Positions 22,042 to 33,812 of a stretch of 64,000 bases of DNA are shown here, one piece after another. Each line of letters starts with the position of its first letter. Positions within the stretch are counted from its first letter, which is position 1. Source of the stretch: Cherax quadricarinatus (Eukaryota > Arthropoda > Malacostraca > Decapoda > Parastacidae); assembly GCF_038502225.1 (NCBI RefSeq), contig NC_091298.1:34566609-34630608 (forward strand), read 5' to 3'. The notes beneath the pieces are model-generated. The model saw nothing but the letters and a program-made list of their open reading frames with translations, had not been told where the DNA came from and did no database searches. The position numbers and the translations under genes were made by a program.

Positions 22042-25001
22042 TGATAGATTATAGAGGTATGGGTGTTTGTGGGAAACAATCACTCTGCAGCATTAGAGTT
22101 AAAAACAGCAGTTATTACCGGGATACCTCAGGGATATGTTTAAAAGACAATATTCAAAATAAAGTTGCTAGTAATGGCAAATCAATTGATCAACACACAA
22201 AGAGAGATAGTAGAGGTCAACGAGTGACTATCTCCCTTAAGGTTTACTATACAAATAGTAGGAGTCTAAGAAATAAGATAGATGAGCTATGATTACTTGC
22301 AAGTGTAGGTAATATAGATATTATTGGTATAACAGAGACCTGGTTCAACCTGAAAGATAGAGAAATGCCTTCTGAATGCAACATACACGGTTATAAACTA
22401 TTCCACAAGAAATGTGGTGGTGTGGCGATGTATGTCAGAGAAATTTTAAATTGTTGTCTTAGACATAAAATAAGATTAGAAACATCTAACACAGAATCTG
22501 TTTGGCTACAGTTTCTCGAGGGACGTGACAAATTAAATTTGGGTGTGATTTATAGGCTCCCAAACCTTGATAGGGAGGGCAGTAAGCTGTTATGGGACGA
22601 AATTCATAAGGCATCTAGATATGAAAATGTTGTGATAAATAGAGATTTTAACTTTAGACGAATTGATTGGAACAATATGACAGGAAATCTTGAGTCGAGT
22701 GACTTTCTTGATAAGGTTCAGGATTGCTTTTTAGAATAGGTTGTGACAGAACCAACTAGAGGAAACAATCTGCTTGACTTGGTTCTTGCCAACAAAGATT
22801 CACTAATTAATAATCTTGAGGTTAATGATGAGCTTGGGGAAAGTGATCACAAATCACTTAATTTCAATATATCATGGAATCACCTAGATAACTTCAATCA
22901 AATCTCTGTCCCAGATTTTCGCTTGGCCGACTTCATGAGACTGAAAAATTACCTGGGTGGGCTAAATTGGGATGTCCTGACTATGGGTCAGGTAGGTGAT
23001 CTTGGTTGCCAATATGACGTTTTTCAAAGCATAGTTCTAGCTGCCCAGACAACTTTTGTTCCGAGTAGGGAAATTAGATCTAAAAAAATGATCCCAAATG
23101 GATGAACAATAGATTAAAACATTTCATTGGTCAAAAGAGAGGCATATAAAGGCGTATCAAAAGAGGGGATGGGCAGTTAAGAAATCAATTTATTCAATTA
23201 AAGAGAGAAATAAAGAAAGGAATAAGAAAAGCAAAAAGGAATTATGAGGCTAAGGTCGCAAGGGATTCAAAGACTAACGCAATAGGGTTGTTTCAGGTAT
23301 ACAGAAGTAAGATTAGGGATAAGATTGGCCCACTTAAGAGTAACTCTGGTCAGATCACTGACAGTGATAAGGATATGTGTGAAATTCTCAGTACCTACTT
23401 CCTCTCAGTTTTCACCCAGGAAAATACTAGCGATATTCCTGAAATAATAGATTGTGTAGAAAAGGATGATAATAAACTATGTACAACTGTGGTAACTAGT
23501 GACATGGCCCTCAGACAAATAGACAAACTAAAACCAAACAAATCCCCAGGTCCTGATGAACTGGTTGCAAGAGTGTTAAAGGAATGTAAAGAGTAACTTA
23601 GCATACCTTTGGCTAATCTTTTTAACATATCACTACAAACTGGCATAGTGCCTGATAAGTGGAAAATGGCAAATGTAATACCTATTCACAAGACAGGGGA
23701 CAGGTCCTTGGCTTCGAACTATAGACCAATAAGCCTTACTTCCATAGTGGGGAAAATTTATGGAATCAATAACTGCCGAAGCAATTCGTAGCCATCTTGA
23801 CAGGCACAGATTGATTAATGAATCTCAACATGGTTTTACAAAGGGTCGTTCCTGTCTTACGAATTCACTAACATTTTTTCACTAAGGTGTTTGAGGAGGT
23901 AGATCATGGTAATGAATATGATATTGTGTATATGGACTTCAGTAAGGCTTTCGATAGAGTTCCACACCAGAGGCTATTGAGGAAACTAAGGCACACGGAA
24001 TAGGAAGAGAAATTATTTCCTGGGTAGAGGCATGGCTGACATATAGACAGCAGAGAGTTTGCATAAATGGGGAGAAATCAGAATGGGGGCACGTCACAAG
24101 CGGTGTTCCTTAGGGGTCAGTGTTGGGCCTGTTGTTGTTCACAATTTACATAAACGACATAGATGAGGAAATAAATAGCGACATAAGCAAGTTTGCTGAT
24201 GACACCAAAATAGGCCGTCCAATTCATTCTAATGAGGACACTAGAGCACTCCAGGATGATTTGAATAGACTGATGCAATGGTCGGAGAGGTGACAGATGC
24301 AGTTTAATATTGACAAATGCAAAGTTCTAAATGTTTGACAGTTAAATAACCATGCCACATATAAACTAAATAATGTAGATCTTAATGCTACTGATTGCGA
24401 AAATGATTTAAAAGTTCTGGTTAGAAGTAATCTAAAACCAAGACAACAGTGCATTAGTGTTCGCAATAAAGCTAACAGAATTCTTGGCTTCATATCTAGA
24501 AGCATAAATCATAGAAGTCCTCAGGTTGTTCTTCAACTCTATATATCTTTGGTTAGGCCTCATTTAGACTATGCTGCTCAATTCTGGTCACCGTATTACA
24601 GAATGGATATAAATGCTCTGGAAAACGGACAGAAGAGGATGACAAAGATGATCCCATGTATCAGAAATCTTCCCTATGAGGATAGACTGAGGGCCCTGAA
24701 TCTGCACTTTCTCGAAAGGCGTAGAATTAGGGGGTATTTGATCGAGGTGTATAAATGGAAAACAGGAATAAATAAAGAGGATGTAAATAGCGTGCTGAAA
24801 ATTTCCAGCCAAGACAGGACTCGCAGCAATGGTTTCAAGTTGGAAAAATTCAGATTCAGGAAGGATGTAGGAAAGCACTGGTTTGGTAATAGAGTTGTGG
24901 ATGAGTGGAACAAACTCCCGAGTACAGTTATTCAGGCTAAAACGTTGTGTAGTTTTAAAAATAGGTTAGATAAATACATGAGTGGGTGTGGGTGGGTGTG
25001 A
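22041..25001 (+). pseudogene. CR1 family A ORF2 (APE endonuclease + RT), multiply broken
   Basis: Endonuclease pieces: LKVYYTNSRSLRNKIDEL, IIGITETWFN, GVIYRLPNLDREG, FNFRRIDWNN (GDFN equivalent) and GESDHKSLNF (SDH box). RT pieces: NKSPGPDELVARVLKE, WKMANVIPIHKTGD, SNYRPISLTS, DFSKAFDRVPHQRLL, GSVLGPLLFTIYINDID and the catalytic FADDTKIGR. The C-terminal half is open from 24549 to 25001 (HLDYAAQFWSPYYRMDINAL through FKNRLDKYMSGCGW). Stops and shifts occur at about 22290, 22738, 23105, 23596, 23790, 23975, 24112 and 24339. The GVPQGS segment reads GVP-stop-GS at 24112. Confidence 0.85.
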
Positions 25002-25203
25002 GTTGGACCTGACTAGCTTGTGCTGCTGGGTCTGGTGCAGTGCCCCATCCTTGAGCGGAGGTAACCAGGTGGGTCATTGGGCTAATCCGGGGGGGGGGGT
25101 CATTGGTCTAATCCGACGGGCGGACATGGACCTGCTCCGCATGGGTCAGTAGGCCTATTGCAGTGTTCCTTCTTTCTTATGTTCTTATGTTCTTATGTTC
25201 CAT
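25002..25203 (+). other. CR1 family A 3' UTR and repeat tail
   Basis: GC-rich UTR with a G9 run at about 25090, then GGTCAGTAGGCCTATTGCAG and three to four copies of TTCTTATG. The same sequence closes the second copy at 46410-46612. The fragment at 6327-6400 is its reverse complement. Confidence 0.8.
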
Positions 25204-26930
25204 GGAGGGGTGAAAAGCTCATGTTTTCCAGTGATACAGTTCGTGAAAGCTATAAAACTTAATTTAATTATTTGTTTTCACAACTCATTTAGATCTACGA
25301 GTATTTACTTCTAGACATTTAGTAAAGCTCATAGTGACAGTGTTTGGTTCATCTCTTAATATTCCAATACAAAATGCAGTGTTAATTTAAAAAATCCTGT
25401 CACTGATACTAGAAATACCAGGCTCCTTCCACATATTAAGAAAGTTGGTAGGTTTATAACGGCCGAGAGTAATTCTGAGGCCTTCATTTTACATTAACTC
25501 TAAGGGCCGGAGAGAACATTCCATAGCTAATATCAAAACGGGAGCAGCATAATTAATTAAGGACCTAATATAGGCTATGTACATCATTTTCACTATTCTC
25601 ACATTTGCACCATAGTTGGGGTTGTACCCCACAACAGCTTTGACAGCATTTAGTTTGTTTTTGTGTTTCTTATTGAGTTGCGGTATTGTGGATTTATGGA
25701 AGGGTACGTCTACACTAAGGTATCTGTAGCTGATGTTTTTTACCCTATAAACAGATGGGTGGGGGATGTCGTTTGCTTGTCAGTATCTTTGTTATAGATG
25801 TATATATGATGAGGCCTAATCGATTACAAATTGCCTGAACTTCATTAAGATTGATACTCATCTTCTTATGCCCTGTTGTATGGATCATGATGTCATCAAC
25901 ATAGCTTATACCTAGAAGTTTAGGTGAGGTATGAAGAGCACTTACGATAGCATTAATGAAAACATTATATAGCTTGGGACTGAGAATTCCTCCCTGCGGT
26001 GAACCTAGAAACATTTCTTTAGACTCGCTTCTGAAACCTTGGTAGAGAACAGAAGATACTCTATTTGACAGATAGCCTAGTATCCAACAGAGTAGGTTAC
26101 CACCAATATTCATTTTGCCTAGTTTTTATAGCATAACGATTCTGTTTGCGATATCAAGTGCAGATTTTAGATCAAGAAATGTGGTTAAACTAGTAGAGGT
26201 GTATACAATGAACCCACAGAAATAAGGGAAAAGTTGGTGTCCGATTCTGTAGTATCATTCTGTTAAGTATCATTCTTTCACAAGTTTTACAAAGACAGCT
26301 AGTTAGGAAGATTAGTCTAAATGTATCAGGCTGTTGCAGCTTAGGGATAGGCACAATGAGACTATTGTTCCACGAAGTAAGAAGAACACCCTCGATGTAA
26401 CTGAGACTATACAGTGCTAACAAAGAGTTATCAGGGACCTGCCTTAGAGTTCTGAGTATATCGTAAGTTATACCATCCTCTCCAGGAGCGGTTGATCCAC
26501 CTTTATTTAATGCAGTATCTAATTCATACTAGGTGAAGAGGCAATCACTCTCATCAAAATTTTGGCTAGTAAAATTAATCAGTTTTACCCTTCCTTCGGA
26601 AGTACTCTCTAGTTTTTTCTAATATGAGATGGGAGATTTTTCATGCCTGGATGTTTTAGACCGTCTGTTTATGAGGTCATTTGCTTTTTCAAGAGGAAAG
26701 CGACAAGCAACATTACCAGTCTTTTTCCTGGTTATTTTATTTATACCTTTCCAAGCCAAACCTATTTAACCCACTAACAAATTGTTCCCATTCCTGTTGC
26801 CTAAGTTCTTGCTTTCTATTCCTTGCATTTGTTAGTGCAACTTGGAACGTTCTGGACAGGTCTGGGGTTCTACATTCACGGTAAGCTTTACCAGCCCTCC
26901 TAGCTGCTGCTTGTGTTTGATCCACAACTA
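25203..26930 (-). pseudogene. RT region of a split RNase-H LINE (family F, 5' part)
   Basis: Minus-strand pieces in order: RECRTPDLSRTFQVALTNA linker (26737-26925), a GGSTAPGEDGITYDILRTL-type RT start (about 26450-26520), WNNSLIVPIPKLQQPDTFR, LIFLTSCLCKTCERMILNRM, then (25745-26113) GYLSNRVSSVLYQGFRSES, GSPQGGILSPKLYNVFINA and the catalytic SYVDDIMIHTTG. Several stops and shifts separate the blocks. The thumb region continues to 25203. The RNase H domain resumes at 21155 beyond the CR1 insertion. SPQGGILSP plus RNase H fits the Jockey/I/R1 group. Confidence 0.75.
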
Positions 26931-28098
26931 CACATTAAAATATTATCGTATAAAAAGCTACATTTTCATTTTCCCAATTTCGTCAAGAAAAATGACTAAA
27001 TGACAGGGACAAAACATAAAATCAATCAAAACTTTTCTCTTACTACGATTCAGTAACATTTAGGTTTAATGATGTTAAGAAGAAACATTCTCCAGAAATT
27101 TCACAGAAACTAATTGATTAAATAAATTTGAAAATTTATACTTATGTAATTTGTTATGAGAGAACACATCAACACAAAAAGTGAAATTCAAGACGACCAG
27201 AAGATACATTCTCCAATTATTGCACAGAATCGAATAATTACAAGTTTTTAAACTACGTTAATAAATTTGATAAGTTCGTACCTACACAGCCTAAGCACCA
27301 AAACATAATATCAGATTTATAAATTCCACCAGCCATTAATGTCGGTGCTGTCCAGTTGTGGCCAACTCTAGTTACTGAAGGAAACTTAATACTATAGTAT
27401 TTCATAATTTATATTAGCAATATAACAACTACATATAATAACAATATCAAGCTACTTGTCAGTAGGATATTCAAGTATTGAAAAGTTGAAGCCAAACAAT
27501 AGCAGCTTTTTAAGGTAATATCACGGAAGCCAAAATAGGGAATTGTCAAGTGTTCTATGGTCCTTTCCCGATAGTTCATATGCGATCAAAATTTCAAATC
27601 AATCGAAAAAGGCATTCTGAAATAAAGCCTTGGAGGAAGTTAGTGGAAGACAATAATACAGTAACTTATGTTCCACCTCTGCCATAAAATTGTACAAAAA
27701 AAAAAAAAAAAAAAAAAAACAATTATAATAAATGGTCTCTCTAAACTAATGAAATGTAGGAGACTCCTTACAATTGTAAGTTTTCAATATTTCTCAGTTT
27801 TCTTTGCTCGTTTATTTTCTATTTTAGCTTGTCCACATATCTACAGAAAAATAATTCATTTTTTAAAATTCCATTTAGATATACTTGTTTAATAGAGTTG
27901 GTAAATTGGATCCTATACAACCAAAATTTAATATATATATGTTCGTGGCCTTAAGGTACACCTGTGCTGAATGTTCGAAGTCGATCACAAGTATTCTCTA
28001 CTTATTACACGCTTTATGTATAAATTTGCAAATTATAATTTACACGGCACGAACATGTTTATGTAGGTAATTTGTGGTGCTGCTGTCTTACATTATCA
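26931..28098. other. AT-rich region with poly(A) tract
   Basis: The left part (26931-27070) is shared with 31108-31250, so it belongs to the duplicated segment described separately. At 27696-27719 there is a run of 24 A. The rest has no recognised coding or repeat content. Confidence 0.5.
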
Positions 28099-28165
28099 TT
28101 AGGGATGGGACGATATAAAAAATTTTAGCCGATACCGATACCCAAATTTCGGTCGATACCGATAA
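28099..28165 (+). repeat. Possible hAT-like terminal sequence (left)
   Basis: Starts AGGGATGGGACGATAT, followed by GCCGATACCGATACCC and GGTCGATACCGATAA. A GGGATGGG start followed by sub-terminal CGATACCGATA motifs is common for hAT-type transposon ends. An opposite-orientation set of the same motifs lies at 31567-31626. Confidence 0.4.
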
Positions 28166-28342
28166 TTTTCCTGTTTTTTTTTATTATAATGGCTGTTCAC
28201 TTTATAAGAGAATGTTTATTGCACAATACTTATTAAATAACACTTGAAGGTTAATAAATACTAAATGGCTTAATTTCTCCGAGATGTCATTACGCATTAC
28301 CTGTCCTCTTGCATTGGTTACTGGTTGTCAAAGGCACTTGTC

Positions 28343-28362
28343 GAGTGTGTGTGTGTGTGTAC
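28343..28362. repeat. (GT)n microsatellite at LINE 3' end
   Basis: Nine to ten GT units directly following the family C LINE end, i.e. (AC)n after ATTAGGTGAGTAC on the LINE sense strand. Confidence 0.85.
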
Positions 28363-30475
28363 TCACCTAATTGTGCTTCCATGGGTCGATTCATAGCACT
28401 TGGTCCTGCCAGTTCACTGATCACCACTAGGTCCACTCTCTCCCTGATCCATGAGTTTTATCATATCTCTTATTGAAGCTATGTATGGTACCTGCCTCCA
28501 ATACCTCATTTTCCAGACTGTTCCACTTCCTGACAACTCTATGACTGAAGAAATACTTCCTAAAATACCTACGACTCATCTGAATCGTCAGCTTCCAATT
28601 GTGACCCCTTGTTTCTGTGTCCTATCTCTGGATAATCCTGTATCAGTCCACCTTGTCGATTCTTCTCAGTAATTTATATGTCGTTATCATGTCCCCCCTG
28701 TCGCTCCTGTCCTCTGGTATCATCAGGTCGAGTTCTCTTTACCTCTCCTTCTAAGACATCCCCCTCAGATAATTAGATAAGGGACTAGTCTTGTTGGAAA
28801 CCTTTGCACATTCTCTAGTTTCTTTACGTGCTTGGCTAGGTGTGAGTTCCAAACTGGTGCTGCATACTCCAATATAGGCCTAATGTACACGGTGTACAGT
28901 GTCCTGAATGATTCCTTAAGATGTCGAAATGCTGTTCTTGGGTTTGCTAGGCGCCCGTATGCTGCAGCAGTTATTTGGTTGATGTGCGCCTCAGGATATG
29001 TGCCTGGTGTTATACTCACCCCAAGATCCTTTTCCTTGAGTGGAGTTTGTAGTCTCTGGCCCCCCTAGACTGTACCCCATCCGCGGGTGTCTCTGCCCTT
29101 CCCCAATCTTCATGACTTTGCACTTGCTGAGGTTGAACTCCAGGAGCCAGTCTCTGGACCAGGCCTGCAGCCTGTCCAGATTCCTTTGTAGTTCTGCCTG
29201 GTCCTCGTCCGATTGATTTTTTCTCACCAACTTCACATCTGCAAACAGGTATACTTGTAAATCTATTCCTTCCGTCATGTCGTTCACAAATACCAGGAAC
29301 AGTACCGGTCCTAGGGCTGACCCCTGTGGAACCCCACTCGTCACAGACGCCCACTCTGACACCTCGCCACGTGCCATGAGTCGCTGTTCTCTTCTTGACG
29401 GGTATTCCCTGATCTATTACAGTGCCTTCCTTGTTATCCCTTCCTGGTCCTCCAGCTTTTGCACTAACCTCTTGTGTGGGACTGTGTCAAACACCTTCTT
29501 ACAGTCCAAGAAAATGCTATCTACCCAACCCTTTCTCTCTAGTCTTAATGCTGTCACCATGTCATAGAACTCCAGTAAGTTTGCGAGACAGGATTTCCCG
29601 TTCCTGAAACCGTGTTGGCTGTCGATGATAGGCTCATTCCTTTCTAGGTCCTCCACCACTCTCTTGCTGATAATCTTTTCCATGACTTTGCATACTATGT
29701 TAGTGACACTGGTCTGTAGTTTAATGCTTCGTGTCTGTCTCCTTTCTTAAAAATTGGGACTACATTTGCTGTCTTTCATACCTCAAGTAGTCGCCCTGTT
29801 TCAATAGATGTGTTGAAGATTGTTGTTGGTGGTACATATAGCATCTCTGCTCCCTCTCTCAGGACCCATGGAGAGATGTTATCCGGCCCCATTGCCTTCT
29901 AGGTATCTAGCTCCCTTAGTAGCTTCTTCACATCTTCCTAGGTTGTATTTATTGTGTCCAACACTTGACTGTGTACACCACCTCTTCGTCTTTCTGGTGT
30001 CCTTTCTGTCTCCTCTGTGAACACTGCTTTGAATCTCATGTTGAGCACCTCCCATACTTCTTGGTCGTTTCCTGTAATCTCCCTTCCTTCCTCAGCCTGA
30101 TTACCTGACCCTTGACTGTTGTTTTCCTCATGATGTGGCTGTAAGCTTTGGGTCAGATTTGGCTTTCGCTGCTATGTCATTTTCATATTGAGTTTGGGCT
30201 TCCCTTCTTACCTGTGCATATTCATTTCTGGCTCTACGACTGTTGTACTTATTCTCCTGGGTCCTTTGCCTTCTATACTTCTTTCATTCTCTAGCACACT
30301 TGGTTTTTGCCTCTCTACACATTTGAGTGAACCATGGGCTCATCTTGGTTTTCTCGTTATTTCTGTTACCCTTGGGCACAAACCTCTCCTAAGCTTTTTT
30401 GAATATTGTTGTCACATATTTCATTATCTCGTTTACTACCTTCCATGCCAGTTCTCTGCCCCACTGAACCCAGTG
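28362..30475 (-). mobile_element. Family C CR1-like LINE, 5'-truncated
   Basis: The minus strand reads RT linker, RT and C-terminal region, then a 3' end at CACAATTAGGTGAGTAC and (AC)n. Blocks: QHGFRNGKSCLANLLEFYDM, IFLDCKKVFDTVPHKRLVQK, VPQGSALGPVLFLVFVND, LFADVKLV (FADD box mutated to FADV), YIRPILEYAAPVWNSHLAK and LENVQRFPTRLVP. Frames are broken at about 29020-29040, 29380-29420 and elsewhere. With the second catalytic Asp replaced by Val this copy cannot encode active RT. Its 5' edge meets a (GT)n tract at 30476. Confidence 0.85.
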
Positions 30476-30479
30476 TGTA

Positions 30480-30511
<32 letters not shown>

Positions 30512-30560
30512 TGTGTGTGTATGTATGTATGTGCATGTATACTTTCCACTTTCCTATGTG
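30476..30560. repeat. (GT)n-rich tract
   Basis: Interrupted TG/TATG repeats abutting the 5' truncation point of the family C LINE. Confidence 0.9.
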
Positions 30561-30884
30561 TGTGAGTGAATGTGTTTGTGCGTATTTATGAGTTTGCTTA
30601 TGTGTTTCTCGTAGTTTATGTGTCAACGGAAATTCCGCAAATTCCTTATGATTTTTTCCCATTTATAGCTTTCGTTCAGTTAGGGATTCAGTATAAGCTA
30701 AGTTTCTGTTAATACCTTCATTTCCTAATACTTATTAACAACTTGAAGCCCAGCATACTCACCGCATTTTGTTTATGCTGGACACCTGTTTTTTTTTTTT
30801 CTAATGTTTCATTTCTTAGTCAGTTATGGTCACCCTGTCGAAGGAAAGTTTATTTTCAGTTATAATTTATAATGCGTGCTCAAG
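30561..30884. other. Unassigned spacer
   Basis: Contains a T10 run at about 30790. No coding or terminal motif was recognised. Confidence 0.4.
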
Positions 30885-31250
30885 TTCTCTTTAATTTATT
30901 TAATTTGTTTATACCTTTCCAAGCCAAACTTAAAGGGGCAAACCTATTTAACCCTCTTACAAATTGTTCCCACTCCTGTTGTCTAAGTTCTTGCTTTCCA
31001 TTCGTTGCATTTGTTAGTGCAACTTGGAACGTTCTGGGCAGGTCTGGTGTTCTACACTCACGGTAACCTTTACCAGTGTTCCTAGCTGCGGCGTGTGTTT
31101 GGTCCACAACTACGAATTAAAATATTATCATATGAAAAGCTTCATTTTCATTTTCCCAATTTCGTCAAGGAAAATGAGTAAATGGCAGGGACAAAACATT
31201 AAACCAATCCAAACTTTTCTTTCACTACGATTCAGTAGCATTTAAGGTTT
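30885..31250 (-). mobile_element. Duplicate of the family F linker region
   Basis: About 340 bp matches 26727-27070 closely, coding part and non-coding part alike. The minus strand reads ECRTPDLPRTFQVALTNATN and KQELRQQEWEQFVRGLNRFA, then AT-rich flanks. It has an extra AAAGGGGC-type insertion in the linker. The LINE RT is absent here. Confidence 0.8.
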
Positions 31251-31566
31251 AACGCTGAAATTCTATTCTGATGTTTAGTTGTTTCTATGCTCGTTTGCCT
31301 TGACATATATAGAATTAAGCTTTGTATTAAATATATCTTTCTAACGCATACCAAAGTATTTATAGAGTTAAGGCTATTACGGACAAACTTTCTTTTTGCA
31401 ATTACGTTCATTATGTTGTTAGTTTTCACTCCATATTTCTCTTCTTCATTAATAATAATGATTATAACCCACTAGACGTAGGTCAAGACGGAAGTATGGG
31501 AAGTTACAACGCGAGAGCCTGTGTCTGGTCGATCAGGTGAACAGTCATGAACTTGGATGTGACAAC

Positions 31567-31626
31567 GTATCGGTATCAGTATCGACGGGTACCGGCTATT
31601 TTTAGGGAATCGGTATCGGTGACCAA
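31567..31626 (-). repeat. Possible hAT-like terminal sequence (right, inverted)
   Basis: Holds CGTATCGGTATCAGTATCGA, GTACCGGC and AATCGGTATCGGTG, the reverse complement of the motifs at 28099-28165. The terminal CCCATCCC that would complete the inverted repeat is not seen, so this end is eroded or the pairing is coincidental. Confidence 0.35.
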
Positions 31627-31729
31627 ATGGCCAATACCTGCCAATAGTTTTTAAAATATTAATATTAAAGGTTGGTTTAAAAATAGCAACATAAACACCA
31701 CCTCACCGTAGTGAAAGTTACTCTCATAG

Positions 31730-31730
<1 letters not shown>

Positions 31731-31799
<69 letters not shown>
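31731..31799. repeat. (CA)n microsatellite
   Basis: 34 uninterrupted CA dinucleotides. Confidence 0.98.
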
Positions 31800-31800
<1 letters not shown>

Positions 31801-32063
31801 ATCATTCTTCTTGTTCATTTTAACACTCATCTTACTGACACAGTGTGGTTTCAGGCAGAAATGAGATCTCCGAGCTCTCTCTCTGCTCAATATGGCTCTA
31901 ACTCTTTACCTCGGGTCAATCTGTTACATTTGCGCACAACAGAGATTAACTGCATTTCAATTAAAGATTGTGAAGAATGAACGGTTAACAGTTACAGAAT
32001 AGAAGTCATGTTACATAGTGGTAGTGATAATTATCAACCTGGAGTTATTACCAACTCTGATTT

Positions 32064-33812
32064 CTGCGTACCGAGTGCTGCCTCTATGTTGCGTACTGAG
32101 TGCTGCCTCTATGATGCGTACTGAGTGCTGCCTCTATGATGCGTACTGAGTGCTGCCTCTATGATGCGTATTGAGTGCTGCCTCTATGATGCGTACTGAG
32201 TGCTGCCTCTATGATGCGTACTGAGTGCTGCCTCTATGTTGCGTACTGAGTGCTGCCTCGATGTTGCGTACTGAGTGCTGCCTCTACGTTGCGTACTGAG
32301 TGCTGCCTCTATGTTGCGTACTGAGTGCTGCCTCTATGATGCGTATTGAGTGCTGCCTCTATGTTGCGTACTGAGTGCTGCCTCTATGATGCGTATTGAG
32401 TGCTGCCTCTATGTTGCGTACTGATTGCTGCCTCTATGTTGCGTACTGAGTGCTGCCTCTATGTTGCGTACTGATTGCTGCCTCTATGTTGCGTACTGAG
32501 TGCTGCCTCTATGATGCATACTGAGTGCTGCCTCTATGATGCGTACTGAGTGCTGCCTCTATGATGCGTACTGAGTGCTGCCTCTATGTTGCGTACTGAG
32601 TGCTGCCTCTATGATGCATACTGAGTGCTGCCTCTATGTTGCGTACTGAGTGCTGCCTCTATGTTGCGTACTGATTGCTGCCTCTATGTTGCGTACTGAG
32701 TGCTGCCTCTATGATGCGTACTGATTGCTGCCTCTATGTTGCGTACTGAGTGCTGCCTCTATGTTGCGTACTGAGTGCTGCCTCTATGATGCGTACTGAG
32801 TGCTGCCTCTATGATGCGTACTGAGTGCTGCCTCTATGTTGCGTACTGAGTGCTGCCTCTATGATGCGTACTGAGTGCTGCCTCTATGATGCGTACTGAT
32901 TGCTGCCTCTATGTTGCGTATTGAGTGCTGCCTCTATGTTGCGTACTGAGTGCTGCCTCTATGATGCGTACTGAGTGCTGCCTCTATGATGCGTACTGAT
33001 TGCTGCCTCTATGTTGCGTACTGAGTGCTGCCTCTATGTTGCGTACTGATTGCTGCCTCTATGTTGCGTACTGAGTGCTGCCTCTATGTTGCGTACTGAG
33101 TGCTGCCTCTATGATGCGTACTGAGTGCTGCCTCTATGTTGCGTACTGAGTGCTGCCTCTATGTTGCGTACTGAGTGCTGCCTCTATGTTGCGTACTGAG
33201 TGCTGCCTCTATGATGCGTACTGAGTGCTGCCTCTATGTTGCGTACTGAGTGCTGCCTCTATGATGCGTACTGAGTGCTGCCTCTATGTTGCGTACTGAG
33301 TGCTGCCTCTATGTTGCGTACTGAGTGCTGCCCTATGTTGCGTACTGAGTGCTGCCTCTATATTGCGTACTGAGTGCTGCCTCTATGATGCGTACTGAGT
33401 GCTGCCTCTATGTTGCGTACTGAGTGCTGCCTCTATGTTGCGTACTGAGTGCTGCCTCTATGTTGCGTACTGAGTGCTGCCTCTATGTTGCGTACTGAGT
33501 GCTGCCTCTATGTTACGTACTGAGTGCTGCCTCTATGTTACGTACTGAGTGCTGCCTCTATGTTGCGTATTGAGTGCTGCCTCTATGTTGCGTACTGAGT
33601 GCTGCCTCTATGTTACGTACTGAGTGCTGCCTCTATGTTACGTACTGAGTGCTGCCTCTATGTTACGTACTGAGTGCTGCCTCTATGTTGCGTACTGAGT
33701 GCTGCCTCTATGTTGCGTACTGAGTGCTGCCTCTATGTTGCGTACTGAGTGCTGCCTCTATGATGCGTATTGAGTGCTGCCTCTATGATGCGTACTGAGT
33801 GCTGCCTCTATG
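32064..33812. repeat. 25-bp satellite array (~70 units)
   Basis: About 70 head-to-tail units of GCGTACTGAGTGCTGCCTC plus TATGWT, where W is A or T. Units are nearly identical apart from this W site, an occasional G-to-T at GAG/GAT, C-to-T at GTACT/GTATT, and a late GCG-to-ACG variant clustered at 33510-33670. One 24-bp unit occurs at about 33330. Edges are sharp on both sides. Open frames do not persist because TGA occurs in the unit. Confidence 0.98.

Larger units (their letters stand above)
21155..25203 (+). mobile_element. Near full-length CR1 LINE (family A)
   Basis: About 4.05 kb: short 5' UTR, ORF1 (coiled coil plus esterase), ORF2 (APE endonuclease and RT), then a 3' UTR ending in TTCTTATGTTCTTATGTTC repeats. 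The ORFs carry several stops and frameshifts, so it is dead. It was inserted into the minus-strand RNase-H LINE, whose two halves flank it. The 5' boundary is set by similarity to the second copy, which begins near 41755 and shares GCTCTTGGGAGTTAG. The octamer-like CTTATGTT 3' repeats are typical of CR1 tails. Confidence 0.88.

Noticed and set aside
30188..30565. 125-codon plus-strand frame with hydrophobic segments
   Set aside because: Antisense of the decayed family C LINE and then a (GT)n run; no domain.
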